DNA from: Crambe crambe
Taxonomy: Eukaryota; Porifera; Demospongiae; Poecilosclerida; Crambeidae
Direction: 5' to 3'
DNA: 64,000 nt
Assembly: GCA_963924555.1 (NCBI GenBank)
Contig: OZ004583.1
Location: 8,446,582-8,510,581, forward strand
Shown here: piece after piece, positions 45,135-56,599 of the stretch
Numbering within the stretch: position 1 is the first letter of the stretch
Layout: every line of letters begins with the position of its first letter
Position numbers and translations under genes: made by a program
Notes under the pieces: model-generated
What the model saw: the letters and a program-made list of their open reading frames with translations, nothing else
Database searches by the model: none
Told to the model about the DNA's origin: nothing

Positions 45135-46597
45135 TAAGATCGACGTACCGACTTACTGGCTATAGTCATCAAAATTCTGCTTTGGCCATCTGTTAGAGCG
45201 GCACCTAGAGGCTGATCTTTTGCTATTAGTTTTGACTAAGGCTCTACTTCACTATTCGATAGCACTCGGAACACAGCTGCTAATCTTTCTACGCCATTTT
45301 GAAGGGGGCGGGGCTTATGGGCGGAGCCACGTAAGCTTAAGTTTAGCTATAGCCAAGGTCTTCATTCATTATCTGATGATGTTCCAGTCACTCCTTGCTG
45401 AATTACAGTACAGATGCTCATCCTATAGTAGCATTATAGCCAGTACTTGGCTGTAGTGTAGTCAGCTCACTTCACCATGCCGTGTACATGTCATTTACAT
45501 TGCTGTTGCTGTAAAGTTTTATATCAACAAAACTTAAATAGCTAAACAAATTCTTCAACCAGAGACACTGTATGTACCTACAAAAGAGGTTTATGTAGAG
45601 CTGGCTTTGTATAGTACTGTACTGTAGCCTCCCTCATTCAACTTCAAGCACTAAGAAAAAGGATAGAAACAAGTGAGCGTAAAAAATAAAAAGGTTAAGT
45701 AGGGATAGCCTAAAATCAAGCTGGGCTATCTATAATGTGCTGCAGCCTCGTATGAAAAAAATCTTCGCGATATTACCTCATAAAAGGGGTGGGGCAATTA
45801 ATAGCAGTTCTCCTCATATAACACCTGCACAGGATGTGGCCATTTGATGGCATCCACTATTATGATCACTACACCAAATGCATAAACTCCCCATACTCCT
45901 CCCTCAAGCAAGACATACGTAGCTACCATCTCAATAATTATTTCAGTGATCACATATGTAACAATTAGCTAATGCTGTTCACTTTTTAAAATGTTCACTC
46001 CTTTCAGTACTCCATTACACTGCAGATGATCATCCTTCAAACTCTCCTCCCTGAACAGAATGAAATACTGATCATTAAATAAATTTAGTTCAATCAAGGA
46101 AGCCTTTAGTGTCTATCAATTTTCATAATCACAAAGAAAAAGAATGCAAACAAGTGAATGTAAAAAATTTCTTCGAAATAAAAATGTGAAGTAGGGATGC
46201 TATTATAACTGCAGCTTCATTATGAAAACCAAGTACTGCAGCATCGAAGCAGTATGGCCCAAAAATCTAGCTGGAATATGTATTATAACTGCATGCAAGA
46301 GAGTGAACTTAGTGAAGTGACCCTTACCCATCATCAAGTACAAGATACTATTCCTACTTCACTCCCATGATCAAGGGCCAAGGGAGTGAAGTAGGAATAG
46401 TATCTCGTACTTGATGATGGGTAAGGGTCACTTCACTAAGTTCACTCTCTTGCATGCAGTTATAATACATATTCCAGCTAGATTTTTGGGCCATACTGCT
46501 TCGATGCTGCAGTACTTGGTTTTCATAATGAAGCTGCAGTTATAATAGCATCCCTACTTCACATTTTTATTTCGAAGAAATTTTTTACATTCACTTG
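45135..46597. repeat. 1.46-kb direct repeat, copy A
   Basis: From TAAGATCGACGTACCGACTT to the end of the hairpin below; nearly identical to 46,626-48,089 (offset 1,491-1,492 bp). Separated from it by (AAT)n. No coding sequence recognised. Confidence 0.9.
46151..46597. mobile_element. Giant foldback A: 216-bp arms, 15-nt loop
   Basis: Arms 46,151-46,366 and 46,382-46,597 are reverse complements with a single mismatch; loop ATGATCAAGGGCCAA. Contains the AAGTAGGGATGC motif also seen near 44,680 and 45,690. Looks like a foldback MITE. Confidence 0.9.
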
Positions 46598-46625
46598 TAA
46601 TAATAATAATAATAATAATAATGTA

Positions 46626-48089
46626 TAAGATCGACGTACCGACTTACTGGCTATAGTCATCAAAATTCTGCTTTGGCCATCTGTTAGAGCGGCACCTAGA
46701 GGCTGATCTTTTGCTATTAGTTTTGACTAAGGCTCTACTTCACTATTCGATAGCACTCGGAACACAGCTGCTAATCTTTCTACGCCATTTTGAAGGGGGC
46801 GGGGCTTATGGGCGGGGCCACGTAAGCTTAAGCTATAGCCAAGGTCTTCATTCATTATCTGATGATGTTCCAGTCACTCCTTGCTGAATTACAGTACAGA
46901 TGCTCATCCTATAGTAGCATTATAGCCAGTACTTGGCTGTAGTGTAGTCAGCTCACTTCACCATGCCATGTACATGTCATTTACATTGCTGTTGCTGTAA
47001 AGTTTTATATCAACAAAACTTAAATAGCTAAACAAATTCTTCAACCAGAGACACTGTATGTACCTACAAAAGAGGTTTATGTAGAGCTGGCTTTGTATAG
47101 TACTGTACTGTAGCCTCCCTCATTCAGCTTCAAGCACTAAGAAAAAGGATAGAAACAAGTGAGCGTAAAAAATTTCTTCAAATAAAAAGGTTAAGTAGGA
47201 ATAGCCTAAAATCTAGCTGGGCTATCTATAATGTGCTGCAGCCTCGTATGAAAAAAATCTTCGCGATATTACCTCATAAAAGGGGTGGGGCAATTAATAG
47301 CAGTTCTCCTCATATAACACCTGCACAGGATGTGGCCATTCGATGGCATCCACTATTATGATCACTACACCAAATGCATAAACTCCCCATACTCCTCCCT
47401 CAAGCAAGACATACGTACCATCTCAATAATTATTTCAGTGATCACATATGTAACAATTAGCTAATGCTGTTCACTTTTTAAAATGTTCACTCCTTTCAGT
47501 ACTCCATTACACTGCAGATGATCATCCTTCAAACTCTCCTGCCTGAACAGAATGAAATACTGATCATTAAATAAATTTAGTTCAATCAAGGAAGCCTTTA
47601 GTGTCTATCAATTTTCATAATCACAAAGAAAAAGAATGCAAACAAGTGAATGCAAAAAATTTCTTCGAAATAAAAATGTGAAGTAGGGATGCTATTATAA
47701 CTGCAGCTTCATTATGAAAACCAAGTACTGCAGCATCGAAGCAGTATGGCCCAAAAATCTAGCTGGAATATGTATTATAACTGCATGCAAGAGAGTGAAT
47801 TTAGTGAAGTGACCCTTACCCATCATCAAGTACAAGATACTATTCCTACTTCACTCCCATGATCAAGGGCCAAGGGAGTGAAGTAGGAATAGTATCTCGT
47901 ATTTGATGATGGGTAAGGGTCACTTCACTAAGTTCACTCTCTTGCATGCAGTTATAATACATATTCCAGCTAGATTTTTGGGCCATACTGCTTCGATGCT
48001 GCAGTACTTGGTTTTCATAATGAAGCTGCAGTTATAATAGCATCCCTACTTCACATTTTTATTTCGAAGAAATTTTTTGCATTCACTTG
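46626..48089. repeat. 1.46-kb direct repeat, copy B
   Basis: Second copy of 45,135-46,597. It has an eight-base TTTCTTCA segment (near 47,172) that copy A lacks. Confidence 0.9.
47643..48089. mobile_element. Giant foldback B: 216-bp arms, 15-nt loop
   Basis: Arms 47,643-47,858 and 47,874-48,089, three mismatches. Both arms carry the same base change relative to foldback A (C at 47,653, G at 48,079). Confidence 0.9.
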
Positions 48090-48800
48090 TATACAAAGCG
48101 ATGTAGAAATCAATCAAGCAATTACAATTGGAGCATGCGCATAAATGCACAAGCAGGGCGCTACTATTGCACGACACATACATACATACATACATACATA
48201 CCCTGGGGCATTTTGGAGTGTAGACATAGATATAGGGTATGTTGTGTAACATATTCAATTGGCGAGTGAGGGAAGCAGTTGGTGAAAGTCATTTGTACTT
48301 TGACTTATTGGACTAAGCATGTATTATAATAATAATATTATTATCTATTACCATGGTACCATAGATGATCCCCACTGCACCTCGGCACTCTGGTGCTGAG
48401 GCAAAAAGCTGTAAATACTTACCACAAGCACTTAGATAAGCCTAGCGCCTACAATTGACTTTGATAAGCCTAGCGCCTCTATGACAAAAGGCTGTAGAAA
48501 ACAATCTAGCTCAATTACAATTTGGAGTGTAGACCTAGATATATATATCTACAATTTCAATGAGTCATGACCTGAGAGTCAGCTGCTCCCTCCCTGTAAC
48601 TAGGGCAATGTTCAACATTCAGTTGACAGCGAGTGAGCAAGCAAGCAAGCGATTTTCATTTGCTGTTGAGTATCTGTAGCAATGTGCAGCATTTGACAGT
48701 GAGCAATTAAAGTAGCTGATAGGCTTCAGTGCTTGATATTGCTAAGAGTCATGTAAGTGGTGGCAGGCAGCTAGGGCTAGGGCTAGGGCTAGGGCTAGAA
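48090..48800. other. Dispersed repeats and microsatellites
   Basis: (CATA)n at about 48,176-48,202. A telomere-like GGGCTA hexamer about four times at 48,774-48,798. 48,390-48,780 is the dispersed repeat also near 44.4 and 52.3 kb. No gene. Confidence 0.6.
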
Positions 48801-49138
48801 TTAGTCATGTGATTTGTTAAAGTCAGTCGTGCTTTTATGTGCTTAATGCTCCGTGATTATTATTGTGCCTACTCTTGGGCGTATATGGACACGCAACATT
48901 AGAATGTCCCAACTTCCTAGTCATGCGTGTGTCTGAGGTCATAGGCCACCTTTGAGGCAGACCTCTAGTGGTTTTACTGATAAAACTATTGTACTGATCT
49001 CTGGTGATATCTTAACCTGAATCCATGATTTAAAAATAAGCATTCATAAGAACTACTGACGTCAGTATGCCCATGTCCATGTAGTATGTCTGGAAAATTG
49101 GTGCAGGTATATCTAACACACAAGGGTTATAGTACTCA

Positions 49139-49176
<38 letters not shown>

Positions 49177-49600
49177 CTGTTACAGCAGATTGCCGTGATC
49201 TTGAAACATGAAATCTAGAACAGCAAAACCAAAATTTACATAGCCTCCTTTCAAATGACTTTGGAGTTGGGCTACTTGAAAGGAGGCTATGTAAATTTTG
49301 GTTTTGCAGTTTTGGATTTCCTGCTGCAAGATTACTGCAGTCTGCTGTACATTGACTATGCAGCCAGTAGTGATTAAAGTGCTAGCCTTATGTCTAGACA
49401 ATACTCTTTAGTGTTTAAAATTTTGGATAAAGGCTTATTCCTATTTAAGATTTGGTAGCCTGTGTATAATGCACACATGCTCACTATTGTATGTTTGTCT
49501 ACAGGTGAGCTCTGTGTCTGTCTAGCTGAGTTCCTGCATGTGCATGTAAAATACTGCTTGGAGCACTGTCTCTTCTAAACTTCATGTCTTATGACTATCT
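48800..49600. repeat. Complex repeat, inverted fragment U5
   Basis: Matches inverted U1 segments (29,960-29,260), with a (TG)n microsatellite at 49,141-49,174 and a MITE inside. Confidence 0.7.
49181..49349. mobile_element. Palindromic TA-type MITE, copy 4 (complete)
   Basis: TACAGCAGATTGCCGTGATC at the left faces GATTACTGCAGTCTGCTGTA at the right. Inner hairpin CCAAAATTTACATAGCC / GGCTATGTAAATTTTGG. Confidence 0.85.
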
Positions 49601-49875
49601 ATTGTTTGCAATAGATATGCTATTGTTTGTAGGAGAATGTGAGTTATTTCCTGTTTTTTGAGGGAAAAAAATGATGAGCTAGCTTCAGGATTTAGACAAG
49701 AATCAATTATGCATGTTTACCACTAGCATTAAATCTATACCAAGTTTTATTCAGCCGTATATGCACAGCCTACCTCAACATGCTACTGTTGATTTCGCTT
49801 CCCTTAGAAAATCCGTCTACCCGTCCGTGCACATGTAGCACATTTTTGGCGCGAAATCTAAAATTCACATAGACC

Positions 49876-50845
49876 ATGACTTCTGCTGAACCAGCTAGAA
49901 CTACTGCTTACTCGCCCGATATAGGCTGGAGAGTTGTATGGCAACAAACAGGAATGGGTCTCACATACAAACAAATTGCAACTCGCCTCCAGATTGGAAT
50001 TGGCACTGCCCATCATTCGTATTCTAGGTATGTGGCAACAGGAGATGTAGCTCCATTCAAACAACCTGAGAGACCAAGTTGTAGAAAAATTGATGATCTC
50101 CATAATAGCTCTAATATGTGAGAATCCTGCACTCTATCTTTCTGAAATGTGTAGTAAAATAAATGAAGCAACAGGTGTATCTGTGTCTGGCTCAACTGTG
50201 TGCAAAATTGTACACAGGAACGGATTTTCAAAAAAAAAATTGACTAAGGTTGCACTTCAAAGATCTATTCAACATAGAGGAGTATATGGCAAATGTATTG
50301 CAGTACCCTCGAGACTTTTCGTGTGGGTGGACGAAACAGGATCAGACAGAAGGGACCAACTACGTAAATTTGGATATTCCATTAGAGGACAGCCAGCTAC
50401 TTGCAAACGTCTTCTTACCCGTGGAATAAGAATTTCAGCCATAGTTGCTATGTCCTCTGATGGTGTTTTAGCTCATGAACTGCATACTGGTTCTACAGAT
50501 TCCAAAATATTCATTGATTTCATTAGAGGAAGTTTAATTCCATCCATGCGACCATTTCCTGATAAGCACTCCATTATCATCATGGATAACTGTACTATCC
50601 ATCACTCACAAGAATTGAAGGATCTGGTGGAAAGTGTAGGCATCCTACTCCTCTACTTACCACCTTACAGTCCCGATTATAATCTCATAGAGGAACTTTT
50701 CAGCTACTTAAAGTATTACTTAAAGAAATATGAGGATCTTATTCAAGCACTTCCCACCCCAGTCACTATCATAGAAACAGCATTAGATAGTATTACAATT
50801 TCAAAGTGTAATGGTTGGATAGATGGTTGTCATTATGATGTATAA
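49876..50845 (+). pseudogene. Tc1-like (IS630 superfamily) transposase, one frameshift
   Basis: ATG 49,876 opens an N-terminal helix-turn-helix domain (LTYKQIATRLQIGIGTAHHSYSRY). Around 50,083-50,095, next to an A5 run, the frame changes and continues open to TAA at 50,845. The catalytic Asp lies at 50,330 (VDETGSD), the second at 50,585 (MDNC), and Glu at 50,690 (PDYNLIEE), with 34 residues between the last two: DD34E. Combined length about 320 residues, close to Tc1 transposases (about 340). It would cut and paste DNA at TA. The shift could be real decay or a sequencing error in the A run. Confidence 0.85.
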
Positions 50846-50906
50846 ATGTCATTGTTGTAACATAGCCAATTGCACAAAATCATAGAAAATCGTTGATACA
50901 TGATAT

Positions 50907-51937
50907 TCAGTACTTCTTTATATCTTGAAGAATTTTTTCCTGGAGCTCTTGGTACTGGTCACTAGATATTACTCCACGTTCCTTTAATTGGTTCCATTTA
51001 TCAAGTTGATTAATGCATTCAGAGCGGAGAGGTATCCTTTTACCAGGAGATACACTAACAGTGTCACCATTTTTCTTCTTACCAAAGAATGGTTTGTTGG
51101 GTGACGAATCATGTTTTTTAGTATGAACCATGTGGGCCCAGCAGTTTAGTTGCACTGGTGGAAGCTCGGGAGGAGGTGTTGGAGAAGGGAGGGATAGAGT
51201 GTATACTTTTTACCATGCTTATCTTTTAACTTATCAACTATACCATCAACTTCACTCATATTAAGAAGCGAACTATGACGCTTGTTTTGAGGGGCATCAG
51301 CAGGATCACATGTAGAACCTCTTTTTGTTGATTTCAATTTACATTTCAGCCAAATAAAAGTTCTTTGTATGGAAATTGTACATTGCTACCAATTCTTCAT
51401 CAGTATTGATTGCTACCTGTTTACCTTTCATCCCATGACCAGGGATAATGTAACCGAATGAAGTCTCATAATCTTTAACATACTTGGAAATCGTTTCAAA
51501 TAACTTCTCCTTCAAAAGTTCCACAGATGTGTACTTCTCCCGTAACATCAAGCTGTCAATTATTACTTCACCACCAGCATTATTTGGATTGATAATCTTG
51601 ATAGAATAAGATGTAGGAGATGAAATCTGGATGAAATAGCAGCAAAGGTTAAAGTCAATTATGGTGGGTTCTATTTGGAGATAAGACTAGGTTCTTTATA
51701 GGTTGTCTTAAGCTCTTCACCTACTGTCCCAGGGTGAGAAATGCATTTACTTACCTCATACTGGTCGGTAGTCCCATCTCGCCCTAAATACATAATAATA
51801 GCTGTAGCAGAGATCGAGTTTGATTCGATTGTACAGGAAATAGGCTGGTCCTGCTCACTGAAAGTTCTACAAGCTGAGGCTCGATTTCCCTCTGAACTTG
51901 TATAGTGTGTTTCCATATGATCCTTATCCATGTTCAT
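50907..51937 (-). pseudogene. Transposon-borne accessory gene, at least two exons, frameshifted; unknown function
   Basis: Minus strand. Exon 1 is 51,937-51,755 (61 codons, donor GAG|GTAAGT). Exon 2 starts at 51,626 after TTTCATCCAG in phase 0. It runs through FGYIIPGHGMKGKQ and DEELVAMY, then needs one frame change near 51,360 and another near 51,210 before ending with SPGKRIPLRSECINQLDKW and LKERGVISSDQYQELQEKIL, stop 50,907-50,909. The last helix pair resembles a SHOCT-type short C-terminal domain (similarity by eye). The middle resembles a ubiquitin/PB1-like fold (weak). From memory, similar proteins are multi-copy in sponge and cnidarian genomes; unverified. It converges on the transposase, with 61 bp between the stop codons. 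Confidence 0.55.
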
Positions 51938-52065
51938 GAACTAGCTGTAACTAGCTACCGGCCAGATCGACCGTCATGTTAGTGACGTAGCTACTGCTAC
52001 TTTCCCGCGTCAACTTTGAACCACGGGACGGGATACGGATTTTCTAAGGGAAGCGAAATCGACAG

Positions 52066-53246
52066 TACCTGTAAACTCTTGCCAGCCTGTGTCCAGTCCA
52101 TACTAAGGCAGGACAAACTGACTGTGTGATCCAGTTGTAAGCCTCAAAATTTCATCAGTAGGTAGCTACTGTTTGTACTCCCCCTGGTTTGTCAAAGTGG
52201 ATTGTAGGCACTAGACTTATCTAAGTGCTTTGTGGTAAGCATTACAGCTTTCTATGCATGCAGCTTCCCACTTACATAAACTCAACAGAATTAGCTAGAG
52301 CCATTAGGAGCCTATCAGCTCTAGCTAAAAGCCATAGGAACACTTGCTCGCTTGCTGTCAAATGTTGCACATTTGGGTACTCAGTTGTGTCTGTCTATGT
52401 AGCCACTGCTTATCAACTAGCATGTATTATTGACTACTTGTATACAGAAAGTCTACAGTAGCTAATGCGTAAATGGAGATTAAGAAAATGGCTGTATTGA
52501 GCTGTTTGCTCAATGATATGGAATGAAGCATGCCAATTTATAGATAATTCAAGATGAAAATGTAGACTGTTGTACTCAATGCCTCCTGTTTATCAGTGAT
52601 CTGTATCTGCAAACACAAAATTATATATCTGATAATATGTTAGTATAAAAGTTCACATTACCCTACAAAAACTATCTGACTGTATGAATATGAAAAGCAC
52701 TAAAGTTCTGACCCTCAGTGTACACATAAGGCTGTTAGAACTACTAAGTGCATAGCAGATGAAGTCCTGTTTTCTTGTATAACTTGTAAAGTTTGTCAGC
52801 TTAGTTGACAAGAAGTATACACTCCACCTCTTCTCCCCAGCAATCATCAGTGCCTGCATATGCATATAAAAATACTGCTTGGAGATGGACCCATCTACAG
52901 ATGAGCCCTGCATCTGTCTAGCTGGAGTTAACTAGCTATGTGGAGCGTCCACCTGTGGATGTCCTCAGCTTGGTCCCCTCACGGGCCTCTCGGCAGGCAA
53001 CTAATAGCTGGCTTAGAACTGGAACGGAGCTTCTACAGTAGTCTAGTGCATGTATCTATTTGCATGTTGCTTAAATTTTTATAGCCATTAGCTAGATGCT
53101 ACATGTCCTACCTGCATGCTTTAATATAGAGTGCATCTATACAATATTATGTAGGGCTTGTTGGCTGGATATACAGAACAAAGATTGATCCCATTTCCAT
53201 CCTCATCCCTACCCTTGTTTTCTTACTTTAGCAGTGGTCATCCCTA
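52066..53246. other. Dispersed repeats, no gene
   Basis: 52,200-52,400 shares motifs with 44.4, 48.6 and 54.3 kb. 52,840-52,920 resembles the CAGTATTTTA(C/T)ATGCA block of the U repeats. Nothing else recognised. Confidence 0.5.
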
Positions 53247-53270
53247 CATTTTTATTTTTTATTTTTTATT

Positions 53271-53313
<43 letters not shown>

Positions 53314-53317
53314 TTTT
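53247..53317. repeat. (ATTT)n microsatellite
   Basis: About 17 ATTT-type units, the first ones irregular. Confidence 0.95.
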
Positions 53318-53890
53318 CATTTGCAGATGAAAATAGAGTATGAATTGGTGAATCTAAAATCCCCAAGTTGATAGAGTAGTGTATTAGCTATCTAAGCACG
53401 CACGTAATCTAGAGCTAGAGCTTAGCTAGCTGAGTATTATAAATAGCTACATGTGCATGTGTATTATCTGGCTTCCAAAACCAAGTACTGTGCTCCATAG
53501 TTGCATCGACTCTTTTGAGGATTGACAGAGTACAAAAGATTGTAGCATATAATTTGGAATGGATTTATCCAGAAATCATTGGGTGGTTTGAGAGATATAG
53601 TTGTCTAAGAAGAAAAACAAAAACAACAACAACAATAGAAGAATCCAGCGACTTACCTGCTTGCCGTATTTCTGAAACGGTAAGCTCCCTGGTCCTGAAA
53701 CTTGGTCGTAGTAGGCTGGATAATCATTCACAGTAGCTTTTGTTAGTCTAAGTGGGGGAATAGAATTTCAGTTTTGTTTCAGCGAGCGAGCTGACTCTCA
53801 GGTCATGACTCATTGAAATTGTAATATATATATATAATTATATATCTAGGTCTACACTCCAAAATGCCCCAGGCGTATGTACCTACATAT
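53318..53890. other. AT-rich spacer, no gene
   Basis: Contains a short ATATAT tract and CTACACTCCAAAATGCCCCA, shared in inverted form with about 48,195-48,220. Confidence 0.5.
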
Positions 53891-53891
53891 A

Positions 53892-54167
53892 TTGGGTTTT
53901 GCAACGTTTTTGCAATTAACACCGCGAGAGCGCCACGCGCATGTCACAAATTGTCATGGTTACCCCCGGCCCCTGACATCGACAGCTAGCTATCTATACT
54001 TACTTGAACTTGGCCTGGAGTAGGAAGTACTTGAAGAGTTACTCTGGCACTAGTACTCATCATAATAAGCACTGTCTATGTCAGGGGCTGGGGGAACCAA
54101 GACACAATTTGTGAGCATGCGCGTGGCGCTCTCGCGGTGTTAGTTGCAAAAACGTTGCAAAACCCAA
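53892..54167. mobile_element. 276-bp MITE with TA target site
   Basis: TTGGGTTTTGCAACGTTTTT at the left faces AAAAACGTTGCAAAACCCAA at the right. The arms continue through ACACCGCGAGAGCGCCACGC for more than 60 bp with few differences; TA at both flanks. No ORF. Confidence 0.85.
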
Positions 54168-55431
54168 TACGTGTCCCGAATTAGTAGCACTGTGCGCGTG
54201 TATAATGCGCATGCTCCAATTGTAATCAAGCTGCTCCATGATCCAGTGCTTGATATTGCTGTCAGAGACAAGAGTCATGTAAGTTGTGGTTCCAACCGGA
54301 AGATATAAACTCAATAGCAAAATCTTCTAAAGAGTTCTAACTTGCTTGCTCGCTCGCTGTCAAAATTAATGTTGCACATTGCCCTAGTATTAGTCTATAT
54401 GCAGCGCACGCCGGTGTTCGCGTCATCCCTACATAGATATAGAGAGAGCTATATCGCTCTCTCTAGTTAGCAGCTGCAATTGTTGCTATTAAAGTGTGAA
54501 GATAATGAGTAGATGGTCCTTCACAAACTTCTTTACAATCCACTAGCTACCTGTACAGCTTTTACAGCAAGACTAACAAGTTGAGCTAAATCTCAGGCAC
54601 TAAGTATTGCTTTAGAGTCTCAGTAGGGCTGAGTTATAGCTAGCATAAGGCTAAAACTGACCTTTCCTGGACGAAAATATCAATATTTCTTTCTCTCGCT
54701 TGATTGAGTGAATGATTTTCACATACGCACGTGTGTGTATGCGATTCGCTTCTGCTTAAAAATTCATTTTAAAAAGGAGGTTCGATTGAACCCTCTGAAC
54801 TTTAGTATTTTATATACCGTACAGCGGGGCAGTGGGGATAAAATTCAATAATTTCAGTAATCAGTCTATCTATGGAAAAATTTTCTATCAAATTTTCTTC
54901 CAAATGAAGCCACTGTATAGACGTTTGTACATTCAACTACACCCTCTGGTCCACTTTCTTCTTAGCTAGCTAGATTCCATCAATTAAAAAGTCGCCACGA
55001 TCGCAAGGCCAAAAATAGTATGCAAGCGAAGTCCATAGATTATTGTTGCACACGCGTTAAAATAATCATACTGTACCGAATTAAGACTACCGTAATTCTT
55101 CATCTGTATTGTCCTTTGATGATTAACGAAATATTTTATCTCCAAAAAAAGCTCTGCTGTATGGTATAAGTGGCATATTGTATGGTATGATAAGTGGCAT
55201 ATTGAGAAGTTTAGCTGCCTTGTTTGATGCAATTTTGCGTCTGAAGTTGGTAAAGGGTTGCCATGCTGAAAATGCCACAGTTCTAGCTGGCACCAATATC
55301 TCTTGTTCATCAGTGATCTATATTTTACTGACACTATAAATGTTAAGTATACACTCTTAGTAGCTCTGTATAACAGCAGACATTAGGGTTAGCACTTTAG
55401 TGCTTTACATAACGGAGTTTTTATTTTGCAG
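54168..55431. other. Dispersed repeat fragments, no gene
   Basis: 54,608-54,790 resembles 25,355-25,515 (GGCTGAGTTATA, ACTGACCTTT..CTGG.ACGAAAAT). 54,420-54,475 has a small hairpin GAGAGAGCTATATCGCTCTCTC. No exon preceding the Ig exon at 55,432 was found. Confidence 0.5.
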
Positions 55432-56305
55432 CAATTGATTGCAATACTTCTAATGTTCAACTTAAGGGAGATGAAATAATCTGTCCTGAAGAGGTTGGAT
55501 TCTTTGAATGTACTGTCATTAACTCAAGTATAATTCGATGGCGTATAAATGATGATTCAGAGACATTTGTTCTATCTGATCCTTTAGCGGAGGACAGGCA
55601 AGTAGGTACACCTGGTAGTATTGCTTTCCTAAGAAAGAGATTCCAACAAGGAGATGATCTTGGCAATTTTACTGCAATGCTACGGTACAAACTGGACCCT
55701 ACTTCAAAAGGAAGTGTTAATATTTCCTGTGTTAATGATAGGAACAGGGGGTGCAGTAGAAATCTTACAGTTATTGGTGAGTTTACATATTATGCTAAGC
55801 ATAATGCTTTCATAAAACACTAGTGCATGCATGAGAAATAGATCTGTACAGTGTCGACATTGTTGTTTGTTCTTATTATGGCTCAGCCTAGCTAATTTGA
55901 TTGCATCATCTCAGTCCCTGGTGTGTGGTAGGCATCTAGTGCAGTGAGCAAAAGGGCCAATCATTCTTCTACATGTAGATATTAGCTACGTATAGCTGTC
56001 ATTATTAAAATAATGTTTATGCATATGCATTATAGGTACAGATGTTATGGCACCTCCAACTAACTTTACAGTGAAGAATAATCCTAAGAATATTACTCTT
56101 TCCTGGGATCATGAATCAAAAGATCTAGTTGATCACTACATTATTTTTCTAAATAATGAGATTTTTGCAAATCAAATGATTCGAGTTGATACTGAAAGCT
56201 TTACTATTCCTCGAGCTCCTCAACTTTCTTCTTCTGGAACCATAAGAGCTGTCAGCATGTGTCGAAGTCAAAGTTCACCACTGCAATATGAGTTTATATC
56301 TCAAG
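55432..56305 (+). CDS. Ig-like + FN3 exon pair, intact (receptor-family gene fragment)
   Basis: Ig-like exon 55,432-55,776 (345 nt, after ATTTTGCAG, donor ATTG|GTGAGT) and FN3 exon 56,036-56,305 (270 nt, after ATTATAG, donor CAAG|GTCAGT). Both are phase 1-1, open and the same lengths as the pair at 22.7-23.6 kb. The Ig core is IICPEEVGFFECTV, IIRWRI and VNISCVN; the FN3 part has PTNFTVKNNPKNITLSWDH. The FN3 exon is closer to the other copies than the Ig exon, which has many replacements between the cysteines (IRWRINDDSETFVLSD). Diversification of the Ig domain fits a recognition role (inference). No signal-peptide, sushi or transmembrane exon lies within about 1 kb either side. Confidence 0.7.
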
Positions 56306-56546
56306 GTCAGTAGCTATACGAGTGCACTTTAGTCATGAGTCAATTAAGGGGGGGTTCCCTGGGTCAAAAACTTGCTCACTTTACAAATGTATTAACATAA
56401 CTCTGCCCACTTTTTTTGACTTCCAAAGCCACACCCACTTTGGATTTGGAAGTATTCCAACTATCATTGAAATAGCATACTTAATTTCATGCCAATACAC
56501 ATTACTGTTAATGAGTAATCTTTTAGTAGAACTTTTAGCCAGGAAG

Positions 56547-56547
56547 C

Positions 56548-56576
<29 letters not shown>
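56547..56576. repeat. C30 tract
   Basis: 30 C, about 240 bp after the FN3 exon. Confidence 0.97.
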
Positions 56577-56578
<2 letters not shown>

Positions 56579-56599
56579 AGTCTAAACAGAGATAAAAAC

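Larger units (their letters stand above)
49786..52065. mobile_element. Tc1/mariner-type transposon carrying two opposed genes (2,280 bp)
   Basis: Flanked by TA (49,784-49,785; 52,066-52,067). The ends CTGT(T/C)GATTTCGCTTCCC... match as inverted repeats over 31 bp with one mismatch and then loosely to about 45 bp. It holds a plus-strand DD34E transposase and, filling the right half, a minus-strand gene of unknown function. Tc1 elements are normally 1.3-1.7 kb with one gene, so this is large. Both genes have frameshifts, so this copy is probably inactive. Confidence 0.92.

Noticed and set aside
45135-48089. CRISPR-like repeat array
   Set aside because: Only two long copies with no short direct repeats or spacers; eukaryotic context. 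These are duplicated foldback elements.
48086-48270. Small ORFs over the CATA repeat
   Set aside because: Low-complexity translation in both strands; no support.
54779-54800. tRNA T-arm-like GGTTCGATTGAACCC, hinting at a tRNA or tRNA-derived SINE
   Set aside because: No A-box or cloverleaf around it, and the homologous site near 25,505 reads GGTTCGCCC.
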